Source: Gyrodactylus bullatarudis
Lineage: Eukaryota > Platyhelminthes > Monogenea > Gyrodactylidea > Gyrodactylidae
Direction: 5' to 3'
NCBI GenBank assembly: GCA_012064415.1
Contig: SSNU01000039.1
Coordinates: forward strand, 216,265 to 280,264
DNA length: 64,000 nucleotides
Shown: in pieces, positions 45,364 through 58,029 of the stretch
Numbering within the stretch: the stretch's first letter is position 1
Layout of the letters: each line of letters starts with the position of its first letter
Translations under genes and position numbers: made by a program
The notes under the pieces: model-generated
What the model was told of the DNA's origin: nothing
Databases searched by the model: none
Seen by the model: the letters and a program-made list of their open reading frames with translations, nothing else

Positions 45364-46394
45364 GAAAATCAGAAAGATATGGCTGTTTATTTATCCAAAT
45401 CGATTAGCAAAGAGCGGAGCCCTGCAAGAGGAGACACAGGTTATGGGGCTGTCTATGGGGGAGATGTGTAAACTTACGTCGCAGAGATATCCGAACTCAT
45501 TCATCTTCTTTGACATTTTACTGACAATCAGGCTACACTAGAAAACCATCAAGGTTACTCTATTCGGCAACTTACGTCTTCTGGGTTGATCAGTTTCATG
45601 TTTGAGCAGATCTGGACGGCTTGGGCGGCGAGAAGATCGAGGAGACCCATGTCAGCAACTGCCTTGATTGGGGCCTCGATGACTTTGCAGACACTGCAGC
45701 CGGATTTGTTGTGGAAAACTTGAAATAATTATTAGTTTTATGTTATAATTCTTTAGATGTTGATGATAAACTCAGAAGAAAACAGATGAATGACTCACTT
45801 TCCAAGTTGAAATCTCCTTTGCACATGTCGATACTCTAACGATCCTGTGAGAAGTAATCGATAACTTACCTCGCAGAAGAATTCAATGTATTCGTCTGAG
45901 ATTCCTGTGGCGTAGTTGTAGAAGAAGGGGTAAGTCTCCTTGAGTTTCTAGGCAAGATCATCAGAATATTCTCAGCTTACATTCAATGAAGTTGGCTTCT
46001 CCATGTCGAAGTAAGTGAGACCTCTGTTGAAGTATTCGGCGGTCGACATGATGTTGTGGGCAAACTTTTTGCCGTACTCTTTGCAGATTCTGCAGCTCTG
46101 ACTGTCATCAGCAGAGATGACGGACACCAAGAGCACTAGAAGAACATCAGACTCATCGAGGACTTACGAGCGGTGATAACGAAGAACTTCATGACTTTCC
46201 TTTTTTCAGAGTTACTCTCCCTCCTCAATATTTATAAGAAAATTCATAGTGTTTGTTTTCCATTGCGATCATTCAAGGAATCTTTTACATGACGCTATTG
46301 ACACAATCCACGTATTATTAGACTAAATGAATTGTTTATTTGGCTAAGAAACTCGTTGATTGGGAAAGAATTCAAACTTCACCACAGAAAGACG
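45364..46394. repeat. Saposin cassette copy 4, inverted, cut by assembly gap
   Basis: Reverse complement of about 1877-2907, holding the type B gene and part of the shared promoter including its TATA box. It stops exactly at the Ns; sequence after the gap is unrelated, so the type A partner is either absent or lost in assembly. Confidence 0.9.
45404..46192 (-). CDS. Secreted two-SapB saposin-like protein, type B, copy 4
   Basis: Same seven exons, introns and 171-aa product as the gene at 2079-2867 (position here = 48271 minus position there). No difference was found on comparison, although it lies 39 kb away in inverse orientation. The N-terminal SapB domain again lacks the inner cysteine pair. 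Confidence 0.86.
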
Positions 46395-46400
46395 NNNNNN
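46395..46400. other. Assembly gap (6 Ns)
   Basis: Six Ns of probably arbitrary length at the end of the repeated saposin cassette, a place where repeats would break an assembly. The reading frame across it is not meaningful. Confidence 0.97.
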
Positions 46401-46834
46401 GAGTTTCAGTGAGTATTTCTGTTGATTCTTATGGGATTCGCTTTTGGTTTTATGCTCAAATCGTATATCTATATGTGTCCAATCTAAGTTTCAAAGAGTT
46501 TCTCCTGTCCTTTCTTCCTTCAAAAACAATCTCACTTTTTGTAATTGACATAATTTTACCAAATACATTTTCTCGTATATACTCACCAATTTGTTGTCTT
46601 TTCCTCTCCAATGAGGATCAGGGGTTTTAAAATGTGCTGAAGATGGATTTGGCACTCATTTTCCCCTGAAAACAGTGAATTTTCCCATTTTCAAAAAAAC
46701 TCACTTATTTTCCTATCTAAATGTATAGAAATCACTTGCTGCATTCTGATTGGTCGAGATAAATAATACTTAATTAGGGGGGGGGGTTTATTACTAATTA
46801 CTCGTGTTCCAATAAAAATAATTTTTCTGTAATA
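46401..46834. other. No gene seen after the gap
   Basis: Nothing recognised; includes a G10 run at about 46779. Confidence 0.4.
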
Positions 46835-47490
46835 TGAAGATGGAAAATGATGATTTTTACAAAATTCTTATTTTTTTCATCAAGCAATCGAATTTGATCA
46901 AGATTTTTTAGAATCTAGATCATGAGGCCCTCTTTCACGAAACGGAGGAGAAAATTTAGAAAAATTCAATTTTTAAGGAAAATTTGAAATCTTGAAGTAG
47001 CGGCAAATTCTCATTTTTATTGAAGTTTGAATTGAAAATTTTTACTGATTCCAATGTGAGAGAGTGATCAAAAGTTGATTTTCAGGATCACAATTAGTCA
47101 AAGAAGTTAAATATGCTGAATCTGGTTTGTCATTTTCCCTACTTGAAAGTCTATGAAAATTGATATTTCAAGATCCCAGAAAAATGACGAATTTATCAAA
47201 ATTTTTATTGTGATCATTGGTTTTTTTGTCTTATTGTGATCCTAAAAATCAACTTTTGATCACTCTCTCACATTGAAATCAACAAAAAATTTAAACGAAA
47301 AGTTCAAAAATTTGGCGCTACTTCAAGATTTCAAATTTGCCATATTTTACTTAAATATTGATTTTTTTTCCTTATCGTGAAAGAGGGCCTCATGATCTAG
47401 ATTCTAAAAAATCTTGATCAAATTCGATTCCTTGCTGAAAAGAATAAGAATTTTGTAAAATTCATAAATTCCCATTTTCATATTAACTAG
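46835..47490. mobile_element. Fold-back element, family 1 relative
   Basis: The outer arm AATATGAAGATGGAAAATGA is mirrored by ATTCCCATTTTCATATTAAC at about 47468-47487. The inner block GAGGCCCTCTTTCACGA (46923) is mirrored by TCGTGAAAGAGGGCCTC (47376). About 655 bp, no ORF. Confidence 0.8.
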
Positions 47491-48856
47491 CTTTATCAAA
47501 TGAGTTTTGATTTGTTTTATTGTATAGAAATCTTACACATTTTTAATCAAATAACAATTCTTCTCTAGAGTTAAATTTTATAATGTCTTAGCAAGCTATC
47601 TCCCTAGTAGGTTGATATCATTAATCCTTGATCTATTATTATCAAAGCTTAAAGAACAATAGATAGATTCAATTATGATCCTAGGTATCCTTAGAGATAA
47701 TTCTTGCGAAGAAGAAGAAGGTATCAAATTTCTTTTAGAAATTTTAATAAGCTCTTGAATTTTAATATGAATAGTTTTTGAAAAAATATATATTTCACAA
47801 GATTATCGAAAATTAATACTTGTTTTAATAATTTTATTTTCGTTACCTTTTCGGTTTTTTTCAGACGGATCTGAATTATCTGAAAAACTAATTTTTAGAC
47901 CCTGAAAAGGGTCAACTATTTTAGCTCAAGTGATTACTTCAGGATAAGACCACAAACAGGTTTCGCCCTAATTTAAGTTTCGTAAGTAATTAAACGTAGC
48001 TCGAACAGCTATTATGAATAACATTTGATTCATGGAGAAAACACTGTATACTATATATATATCTCAAATTCGGTTGAGCTACAGAGGACTCCAATCTCTA
48101 ATTCTTTCGAATATATATTCACCTTCCTTTGAGAAGATAATTTATGTCAGTTATCATCAGGGCAACAAAAATGGCTATAAATGCTTATGGGTTTAATCGA
48201 TTCGTTTTATCACATTTATTTAAGATTATTTTAAAAATCAGGTTATATGACAGATGTAACCAAGTTTTAAGGGCTTATTTTGCCTATAAAATGACTTTAA
48301 CGATAAGGTATTAATCGATTATGGATTCAGCATTTTTGTTGAACACGCCTTACTATCTTAAATTTTCAAGCCCAAATATTAGGAGATACCGTTCAAGTTG
48401 TACAACTTGTACTGTATGAAGTGTCATTGGTAAAATTTAGTATTGGCAATATTTTAGATTATATTTACGTCTTACTACTTACAAGTGATCGCTTATCTAA
48501 AGGTCTTATTTTTATTTTTCAGGTCATTTTTTGATGTCCTATTGAGCCGATTTTTAGGTATTATTTTTGGTTATCATTTTTCCAGTTTTAGGAAAAAAGG
48601 ATGAGAATTTAGTATTTTTATAAAAAACTCAATATTCACTCCGGACAGTGAGGAAAAATTTATTTTTCAAATTCCATAATCAAATGAGCCAATAACTTGT
48701 GGAACCTCAATTATATCTACGCAAGTTTTTGCATGGCCAAAGGTTAATTTCAAGAAAATCTTTCACGAATGCAACATAACTCTTGATTGATTAAAGATGT
48801 TTGACAAACATTGTTTGTATTTATTAGAAAAAACTTTGATTTATCACAGAGGTCGT
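47491..48856. other. Intergenic, no gene seen
   Basis: AT-rich. No exon chain or repeat arm recognised. Confidence 0.4.
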
Positions 48857-49955
48857 TCAAAAGCTTTGTTCCATCTCAGTGGCTTCATCCTCCTCAGCTA
48901 GAAATGACGCGGTAAAGGGGCATTTGAAATTGGTTTTGGGCCTTGTGTCCAGCTGAGATGCCGACTCATTTATATGGATTGTCTGATGAAAACCATACAG
49001 AGGTGTTGAATTCGTAAGAGATGTTGAAGAGGAGGAACTTGACTTCTTCAACAATATCATACAGTCATCTTCGGTCTCAAGTTTTTTACATATGAGGCCA
49101 AACTTTTCGAATGATTCCACAGGGTCTAGTGAAGCCCAGCTCTCGGCAAAGACAAAGTAGGGTTGATGGGCAGTAGTTTCCAGATGAACTGTCGATTTCT
49201 GTTAGATTGGAATTGAATTTAATAGCAAATAAAATTTAATAACCCAAAAAATTCTCTATTTACTTGCAGTTCTATTTGAAAGAAAAATATATCCTCTGAT
49301 TATCTGCTCATATTTTGGGTTTAAGTCATTCTCAACTACTTTACTAATAACGACTCTAAAATATTATGAATTTCAAATATCCGATGATTGAAATAAGGAT
49401 AAAATTCCAACAAAATCTGTTTATTTATATAATTTGATTGTTGTTTGATTGGCCACAAATTTACATATTGCGAATCTTAGCTCAGTTATTTCTAAAACGT
49501 AGAAAAAGAGACCAACCTAGTGTGAGGGAAATATTTGTAGAATATTTACTAACCTTGTTGAATAATCTTGATTTGAATGAGTTATTCAGGTTTGTCAGTC
49601 TATCGAATTTGGTTGTCTTCTTACGTCCAGGATGTACAGTGAATGTGATTTTGAAGAACTTTTCAGATAGCTTTTGAATTTTCGAGACTCTCGCCCAGCA
49701 GAGTCGATATTCAAGGGAAATATTCCATCTTGTCTGACAGATAGAATGCCAACTCGCATTAAAATCTTCCATGCGGAGGTCTTCAATGGCTCTGAGACGG
49801 CCGTTGACCAGTTTCGAGAGGTTGCCACGTTCAAAGTTTTGCAAATTCCCTGGGCTACACCATGGATTTCTATTGTAGAGGACTTCATCAACGGAATCTT
49901 TCAAGTCTTCCTTCAGATTGAGTTTCTCGTATTTTTTTGAGGAAACTTTACGCAT
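48857..49955 (-). CDS. Unknown 220-aa protein, two exons
   Basis: Exons 49955-49625 and 49188-48857 join at GGAC|gtaaga and cgacag|TTCATC to 220 aa with total length divisible by three. The first exon is rich in charged and aromatic residues (SASWHSICQTRW-like block, EYRLCWARVSKIQ, FFKITFTVHPG). The second continues as a plausible globular segment (AHQPYFVFAESWASLDP) and then a Ser-rich, acidic tail. An alternative donor (ITFT|gtacat) to an acceptor 13 bp upstream also keeps frame. No signal peptide or recognised domain. It starts 126 bp downstream of the stop of the gene at 50081, in the same direction, so shared transcription is possible. Confidence 0.6.
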
Positions 49956-50080
49956 AGTGGCCTGGTTTTGTGAGTTGGTACTTCTTCAAAGTTGAAAAAA
50001 AGGTTCAGAATTTAATATAAAAATCATCTGTCTACTTTAGAGTAAATGCAAAAACAAATTTATTCAAAATAAATTGAATA

Positions 50081-50422
50081 TTAAACTTGCTTCTTTTTCT
50101 TGCCTTTAGATAGTCTCTTTAATAATCCCTGAGGGATAAATGGACCTTGATTTGATTCCATCATTCTAGATGCCTCAGTCATATTGAAGTGGGCCCCTGA
50201 TATTTCGTCCAATTTCTTCTGGAGTGAACTTGTTGTCTTTTGAAAGATACTCAAAAAGTATGGATTCTTAAATAGACCGGGTACTGCATCTTTCTTTTGG
50301 TGATGGCCGATGAACGGATTATTCAGATGGTTCTTTTCAAACCAATGTGTGATCATCTTCTCTTTTAATTGTCCATTGTCAAAGATTCGTGATAAATTCG
50401 ACAGAGATGGTTGGTTTTCCAT
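50081..50422 (-). CDS. Unknown protein, last exon or short gene (113 aa)
   Basis: A 113-codon frame from ATG 50422 to a stop at 50081, with AATAAA just past the stop (about 50060). The start lies 14 bp after a tatag acceptor, so it may be the last exon of a longer gene or a trans-spliced short one. It has THWFEKNHLNNPFIGHH, a helical middle, and a very basic C-terminus (LLKRLSKGKKKKQV) that could be a nuclear or nucleolar signal. Family not recognised. Confidence 0.55.
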   Translation of the reverse strand: MENQPSLSNLSRIFDNGQLKEKMITHWFEKNHLNNPFIGHHQKKDAVPGLFKNPYFLSIFQKTTSSLQKKLDEISGAHFNMTEASRMMESNQGPFIPQGLLKRLSKGKKKKQV

Positions 50423-50989
50423 ATTGTTCAGGAGACCTATATGAAGATTTTAAGGTTAAATATGGAAATGTATCTGTTAATTTAACCTATGTAAACTTTT
50501 CAAAATCAAAAGATTAATTACAAAACTACATTTGATTCTCTCATGTGTTCTGTAATATACCAATAAAGATTTTTCAAATTTCAAAAAGCAATAAAAATTT
50601 TTCTTGAATCAAAATTCCTTGATCTATATTTAAGACTGTCATATCTCAAGTTTACTGGAAATTGCATAGTTGAGTGACGTGGCCCAAACTACCCTATATT
50701 AAACAAAAATAGATGAATGTGATTGTTAGAGATATTTTGGAATCCTATTCATGTTGCCGTTTGAAGAAAAATATTCTGAAAACAAATATTTTTATGGGAA
50801 TATTAGTGATTTTGAAAATTCGATCACAGTTTTTCGAATTTTGAACTGAAAATTTTTATTTATCTTTTTGAAAGTGAAAGTAGTATCATAATTAGACAAG
50901 AAAGCTGAATTTCATCTTCAATTTTTCCGATAGTTCCATCATTTTCGAGGGATTTCAAATTGAAATTGTTCAATTCCGTTGAAAAATGT
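50423..50989. other. Upstream flank, fold-back fragments
   Basis: Contains diverged family 1 motifs around 50740-50960 (CTATTCATGTTGCC, AATTAGACAAGAAAGCTGAA). No exon identified. Confidence 0.45.
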
Positions 50990-51363
50990 TTTGGATGAAA
51001 TTTCGTACATCTAATAAGACGTCCTGTAATATAGTTAAAATAGTCTCTGAGCTATTTCGAAATCGTCAACTCTTTAAATGCTTCTGGTATTGATTTTAAA
51101 AAATTTGGAAAAAATTCAAATTTTACTGATGTTTTTTCTATTTCGGATTTTGAATATAAAAGACATTTTTAATAAAAATATAAATCTATATAGACTATTG
51201 AGAACGTTAAAAATTCATAATTTTCTAAAAATTTGTTTATTCAATACCAGAAGTATTTTAGAAGAATTTTACTCAGCAAGGCGTGGTGGAATGATTTCGA
51301 AATAGCTCAAAGATTAACTAAACAAAGCTACACGCTTTACGAAATTTCATTCAAGTCTAATGA
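50990..51363. mobile_element. Fold-back element, family 3, short
   Basis: GAGCTATTTCGAAATC (about 51051) is mirrored at about 51290-51306, and GATGAAATTTCGTAC near 50995 pairs loosely with ACGAAATTTCATTCAAGTC near 51338. The termini resemble those of the element at 54820-55512. Confidence 0.65.
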
Positions 51364-52552
51364 ATAATTTCTTCGTTTCGGCATATGCGAAGACTATTTT
51401 CAGTGCATGTGAGCTAAAAAACTCTCCCATAGATAGCCACAATGGAGAAAAAAGTGAAAAAGATCATATTTCGGGCAGGGTAGTTGAAGATTGTATGAGT
51501 AATTTTACTCATAGATATGGCTTGTACAAGTTAATAATTTCTCTTTCACTCATACATCTATGCTATGATCACCAGGAATTTTGTAAAGAATAAAAAATTT
51601 CGAAATTGATCCAGTATGATCTCCTTGTCTAAGATTTCTTGTAACTGGATAACTGGATCTTGTAGAAAATTTCTTTATAGTCCGTCCTATATATAGAGCC
51701 CGACAATTGCATTGAAATTTATAAATTAGGTTTAACTGAACGCTTATGGATCAAATTTGTGGGCCTCATGATTTAGATTCCAAAAAACATGGTCAACTTT
51801 GATTTTCTGATAAAAATATTGAGAGTTTTGAAAAAATCATAAATTCCAATATTCATGTTAACTAGCTTTATTAGGAAAATCGGCAGGAAAGTGAGTTTTA
51901 ATAATTTTATTTTTGATTTTCATGATTTTAAAATGAAATTTCTGATCAATCATCAAAACGTATTTTATTTGAAAATATCCATAATTTTGCTTATCGTCTG
52001 CTAAATTTTTCTTAGTTATTTTTTTGAAGAAAACTCATCTTAAATACGACAGATTTGATAAAAACAATACTATTTTAAATCAACAGAAAACATTTTAAAT
52101 AAAAATGAATCATAGTAAAATTCATAGAAAACGTTTTTTATAAAAATCATAATGAATCATAGTAAAATTCATTGATAACCTTACACCCTCTACGACAGTA
52201 CAAGTGTGTCATAAATCTCTGGTGAAGACAGTTATTATTTTTTATTTAATTTAACTTCCTTTACATGCATATATGTTGTCAATAAATAGTGGTTAGTTGT
52301 TCTTGAATATGCACTTGAATAAAAATACTAAATGAAAATTTATTGCATTTCTATTCAAATTGTAGAACCTATCAGGAAGAGAGTAAGTCCCGTTAATAGG
52401 CTACTTTTCCGAGAGGGGATATGTTTCTATAGAGGTAAGAGTCATTAACATTGCATTATAATTCAGGATGTATAACCTTAATTTATTTGTTTATACAAAA
52501 TCAAGCCATCTATCATGAATGCAATTGAAAATGACAAATTGTGATTTATTGT
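51364..52552. other. Intergenic, no gene seen
   Basis: Includes a degenerate family 1 end at about 51750-51880 (CCTCATGATTTAGATTCC). No supported gene. Confidence 0.4.
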
Positions 52553-52920
52553 TTATCTTTCTTTTCTCTCTGATGGGTTTGAATGCATCGAATTCAAACT
52601 TTTTAGCCTGATGGGAGAATCAAGTAAGCTTTTTTTATTCCCCACATTAGTTGCCATGAGAGAGTCCCGTTGCTTTCTTCTTGCAAAAAGAAAACAAATC
52701 CGAGAGTAAACATAGAGAAAATAATAAGAAAGTAAGAGTAATTGACGAATGATTGACATAGACGAGAAAGAGTCTAAAATTGGGACCAATGCATAATATG
52801 AATATTTAACAATACTCACGAAATACTTGGTTCTTCTAGGATCTCTCCTGTTGTGTAGGTTTTATAATCGGGAGTTGTGTAGTGAGATTCCAGGGAATGA
52901 AACTGCGTCTATATAGTTTT
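52553..52920 (-). CDS. Possible small two-exon gene
   Basis: On the minus strand a TATATAG motif (about 52912) is followed by an exon ending at tattTC|gtgagt (52819) and then by a strong acceptor (ttttctttttgcaag, about 52682). The second exon has ATG at about 52658 with 34 codons (MATNVGNKKSLLDSP... ending ERKER), a stop at 52553 and AATAAA within 15 bp. It may be a short peptide gene or the end of a larger frame. No family. Confidence 0.3.
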
Positions 52921-54819
52921 TATAGACACACTTCTGATCCCTTCCCTTCTATAGTAGAATAAACCAATGAAATTGTGTAGTGAAAATACTATCTATACTG
53001 TAATAACATATATAGTATGTAATACCACCCCCTTGCAGACTCTATTTTACCCACACGTTAACCGTTAATCTACTATGGATCTATTGTATTCCATCTTTTC
53101 CTCCATTTACTACTATAGACACACGTTTTCTACAACACAAAAATCTATATAGTGTAGATATGATGAATACGCCCACACATAAATGAATGAATTTCACGCG
53201 CGTAAAATATTATACAACAATTGTATACGTGTAGTAATATAAAGTAGTATGCGTGTATGTTAGAAGAATAGTAGTATACAAAAAGTATACATTTATACTA
53301 TTAAATGAAATTCATTGATAATTCGATCATGATTAGTAAAAAACATTTCTTTTTTTGGACCAATCGTAGTTGAGAAGGATGCATCTTTGATTTGATTACT
53401 AGTTTTATTTTACAAATTTCGTTAAAATATCAAATAAACCAATTGCGATAGATATTTTGAGGTTTTAGTTAATTGAATCATTTCAAGACTCGTTTTACTA
53501 CATAAACAAGTTTTAATGGCCAACCTAAGCTTGGTAGAAAAGCAAATTTGATATGTGGATAGATTACAACGAGTACAATTTTGTGTTAATCTTGCAACGA
53601 TTATTGAAAATTTTCATAATTTACATAACTGATGCATGAAAAGATATTTTGGAGCGAAATTTGGTAGAATGGTTAATTTCATCATATCATATCGGAGTAG
53701 TAAAAATTCATTGAAAACTTTTAAATGCTTAGTATGTGATTACTAGGCCGGTAAAAGTCGATAATTTAATCCATAACTGTAACAATCCCTTGGATCAATT
53801 TCTGATACTGTAAAAAATTCTTTTGAAAAATTCCCTATTTTCCAATCCATCCAATGAAAATTAAGAAACTGATTTTCTAGTCATTTTTTTGTTAATTTAC
53901 TGACATGAGAGATGCCTACAGTCAAGTGGTTGGCATGTATGGACTCCACACTGTGCAGTGGTCTTTCTCAATGCTCAAAAAGGCTCTAACAAAGAGCGAA
54001 TTATTCAAGACTGGCAATCTAAAAGTGCAATTTTATAATCGTTTAATTATAATACAATATTTGTGAAAGATTAATCAATTTAATTTAAATTAATTCGTCG
54101 TAATCTACCTAGAAAACGATGTCGATTTCGTCAAGTCGAAAATTTTTACCAGTCTAGTGATGACAAGAATGCAATTTTTGAAGCAATTAGATACCAAAAT
54201 TTATAGAATCAAAACTTCATCCCTCGTAAGATTTTAGTGATTAAAGGTCCATAGAAAACTGGGTTGCAATTCGAAATACAGCCATTTTGATTTCGTAAGC
54301 TATTCTATATGTTACAATACACATGTTACAATAGAAAAATAGAAAATTTCTATCGAAACTTAATCAAAAAATTAATAAATTCTACGTAACAAACAAGAAG
54401 CAAGAGTTGTTCTGAATGAGAGAATCTTACAAGTGATTCGAGCATAAAAATAATAAAACAAAGAAAATTCAGTATTTTCCTGCTTATTGTTTGAAATCTA
54501 TGCAAATAAGGCATGAATTTGAATTTAATTAAGAAATCCTTCTTCTAAGCTTGACGTTTTTTGTTATTTCTGTCCCAAATCTTCCCTAGGGTGTTATCCC
54601 TAAAAGAAAAACAAGTCAAATTGAAAAAAAGATTCGAAAAACTGAATTTGAATAATGTATAGATGTCTGATGTTTAACACTGTTATTATTTGTATTATTA
54701 CCATCACCCCACGCAAGGAATATAATTTTGTTTTTATTCCGAAATTGTATAAATTATAAAAGAATTGTGGGATTATCTTGATGAAATTTTACATCACCTC
54801 TTTAGTTGTTATGATGGTT
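52921..54819. other. Intergenic, no gene seen
   Basis: AT-rich, with scattered pieces of the 54820-55512 fold-back (for example 53640-53720). No exon chain. Confidence 0.4.
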
Positions 54820-55512
54820 AGACTTATACGACGAAATTTTACAAAATTACTTAAATCACCCATCGATATGAAATCTTCAAGTATTTTAATATCACCAAAT
54901 TTCGCTTCAAAATTCCTTTCCGTGCTTCTGGAATAAGATAAAATTTTCAAATTTAAAACGTTTTTTATTGTTTTATATTTATAATTTTAACTTGAATTCA
55001 CATTATTTCTTTACATAAACAAGTAAAAATGACTTAAATCCTTTTGAAATTGTTTTTCAATTAATAATTAACATGTGATAGACTTGAACGAAATTTTACA
55101 AAATTACTTAAATCGATATGAAAAAACTAAATATATCTGGAATAGGATAAACAAAATTGTGAAAATTTTTAAATTTAAAACGGTTTTTTGACCTATCAAA
55201 ATTGTAAAAAAATAAAAATTCATGAAAAATAAGAGAAATTTCGTTTTGAGATATTGAAAAAACAATTTTAAAAGTGATCTTTACAACTTTATATAAAGAA
55301 ATACTGTGAATTCAAGTTAAAATTATAAATATAAAACAATAAAAAAACGTTTTAAATTTGAAATTTTTACAATTTTGTTTATCTTATTCCAGAAGCATTG
55401 AAAGGTATTTTGAAGCAAAATTTGGTGGGATTATATTCAAATACGTGAAGATTAGTTTTTTCATATCGATGGGTGATTTAAGTAATTTTGCAAAATTTCG
55501 TCCAAGTCTAAT
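54820..55512. mobile_element. Fold-back element, family 3, long
   Basis: The left arm (54820-55010) and right arm (about 55305-55512) are inverted copies, with ends AGACTTATACGACGAAATTT and AAATTTCGTCCAAGTCTAAT. A partial internal duplication of the arm lies at 55080-55180. About 690 bp, no ORF. Confidence 0.78.
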
Positions 55513-55534
55513 ATGTAATACATATACACCTTAT

Positions 55535-56250
55535 TAATATGAAGATGGGAAAGTATGCCTTTTACAAAACTATGAATTTTTTCATCAAGAAATCGAATTT
55601 GATCAAGAATTTTTGGAATCTAGATCGTAGGTTCCACTTTCAGAATCTGAAGAAAAAAAACTTGAAAAAAATCAAATTTTAAGAAATTTATGGAAAATTT
55701 CAAATCTAGCGATGGCGCTGGATTCCCATTTTTTGAACTTTATTTTTGTTGATTTAAAAGTGAGAGAGTGATAAAAAGTTGTTTTCTAGGATCACGATTA
55801 GTCAAAGAAATTAAATATACTGATTCAGATTTTGAGAATCTGCCCCTCTTCTTGTGAAAATCGAATTTCGACTTTTTGAACATTTTCACTACTTGAAAAT
55901 CGATGAATTTTTGGTGATTCAAGATCCCTGGAAAATGTCGAGTCCATTGAAATTTTCATAGTCATAATCGGTTTCTTTGACTAATCGTGATCATAGAAAA
56001 CAACTTTTGATCACTCCCTCACTTTTAAATCAACAAAAATTATTAACTCAAAGTTCAAAAATTGGGAATCCGGCGCCATTTGAAATTTGCCATAAATTTC
56101 TTAAGATTTGATTTTTTTCAAGTTTTTTTTCTTCAGATCCTGAAAGTGGAACCTACGATCTAGATTCCAAAAATTCTTGATCAAATTCGATTTCTTGATG
56201 AAAAAATTCATAATTTTGTAAAAAGCATACATTCCCATCTTCATATTACT
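55535..56250. mobile_element. Fold-back element, family 1 relative
   Basis: TTAATATGAAGATGGGAAAG at the left is mirrored by CATTCCCATCTTCATATTAC at about 56230-56249. Inner arms are also mirrored (GATCGTAGGTTCCACTTTCA and its complement). Confidence 0.8.
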
Positions 56251-58029
56251 AGCTTTAGAATACATGTAAATTTTTATCACTCCTGACATTTCTTAAATCA
56301 ATATACACGATACAAAATCTCATTATTGTAGATCTGGTTAGTACCATTGGTTACAGGGGTAGGCTAAAATACAATTTTGATTGCTCTTTTTTTATGTTGG
56401 ATTTGAAGAACCCTGAAATATAAGTAGAATACATAGAAGATAAGGAATTAGGAATATTTATGAGCATCTAAAAAAGAACAGCTCATCAAATTAAGAAACA
56501 CACTGACAGATGCGGGGCGAATGAAAGAAATTTCAAGAAATACAAGCGACCTTAGAATTAGGGATAAATTTTACATTATGAGGGAAGATCGAGATCTTTG
56601 CATCCAAAAGAACCATACAAACAATTTGGAACTGCTCTTAGCCCTTATAAAATTAAGGGATTTTGATAACGAGGTTTGTTCCAACTTCAAATGATTCGCT
56701 CGGTCATATCTTCGGCAGCCTCGACAATATTGAGTCTCTGCCTCACTTCGTTCTAAAATTTCCACCAAGACAGAAATCTATCTTCTTTTACAGAAGTTTC
56801 AAGTGGTCATATCTCTCATAGTTTAGAAGATTACTAGTTCCAGAGCCAAATAATGCCAATTTTAGCCTCTATTTTCTTTTGAATGATTCAGAATCAAGAA
56901 AATTTTTTTCGCCAGGTGTGATGGAAAAATAATAATTTGGAACATGAAGGGTTATCTGATTGGTTCAAGATACATCGTCAAAATCATAATAACATTTTGA
57001 GCTCATGACAATAAGTTCTCTTGGACTCTATTTCAGGAAATACAGAATAACTGCCAACTATAGTTTACACAAATTCTGGTCGAAACAGTTTTCCTGTGGG
57101 ACTAAATTGGAGAGGGGGTAGTGGAAAGAGTTTAAATTCAATAAACTTTTTATTAGTATTCTAATGTGAAATGTCCCTGGTTCTTTTACAATAAAAGAAA
57201 CTAAGAGAAACATTAACTCCCCTCGGTCTAATTATAAAAATGGCCAAATTAGATTACAGTACTCTATCTAATTTCCCCTACTCTTGGATATATAGCGAGA
57301 GTAAAAGACAGATAAATAGAGAAATAGTGGGTACAAGAGACAAGTATACTCATTCTCAGATATACTCTCTCTGTATCGAAAGAGGAGAATGTAAATTGCC
57401 ATTTCATTACTAAAGGAGTTATACAACAAAAGGTAACTTTATACCTTTTTTGCATAGATAAAGCTAGAGTAACATTTTCTGATGAGCAGATGCTTAACCA
57501 CGTGAATGTTTTTGGTCATTTACCTTTTTTTCTGGTAATTGGTTCGATTAATTGATTGTAAAAGATGGAAGAAATAGATTCGTTGAGGACATTTCCTAAT
57601 CTTAAATACAAGTATGCTTACAAGTTTTGCAAATTAATTCAAAAATGTAATTGGGACAGATTATCTTTTCGATGATGAGAAATTTCATTTTAGGCATAAG
57701 GTCTGACAAGATAACTTTTTTATTCTATTTTTTTTCAAATAAATAACGGGGTAAATACAAAAACATTAGGTAGGATGAGTAAATTGGTCAAAAACAATAG
57801 GTGTCAGATGAAGTAATAATAGATGATATTCGATATTGGCAAAAAATATCAACAGTGGCGAAATTCTGAAATCAGTATATAATTTTAAAGGTTTTATCCG
57901 ATTAAGTTCCCTTCACCTCCACCCGTTTTATCATTCTTGGAACTAAACTGTGTTTATTTGAAAAGTATTACTAACAAATTTATAAACTTATTCAAGTATT
58001 TTTATCGGAAAATCATAACTCCTAGCACT
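56251..58029. other. Intergenic, no gene seen
   Basis: No supported exon. ORFs of 60-65 codons lack features. Confidence 0.4.

Noticed and set aside
46340..46630. ORF reading through the Ns
   Set aside because: The frame crosses an assembly gap and joins saposin promoter sequence to unrelated DNA.
52553..52819. 88-codon ORF as a single-exon gene
   Set aside because: Its first half is low-complexity and reads through a strong splice acceptor; only the final 34 codons are kept as a tentative exon.
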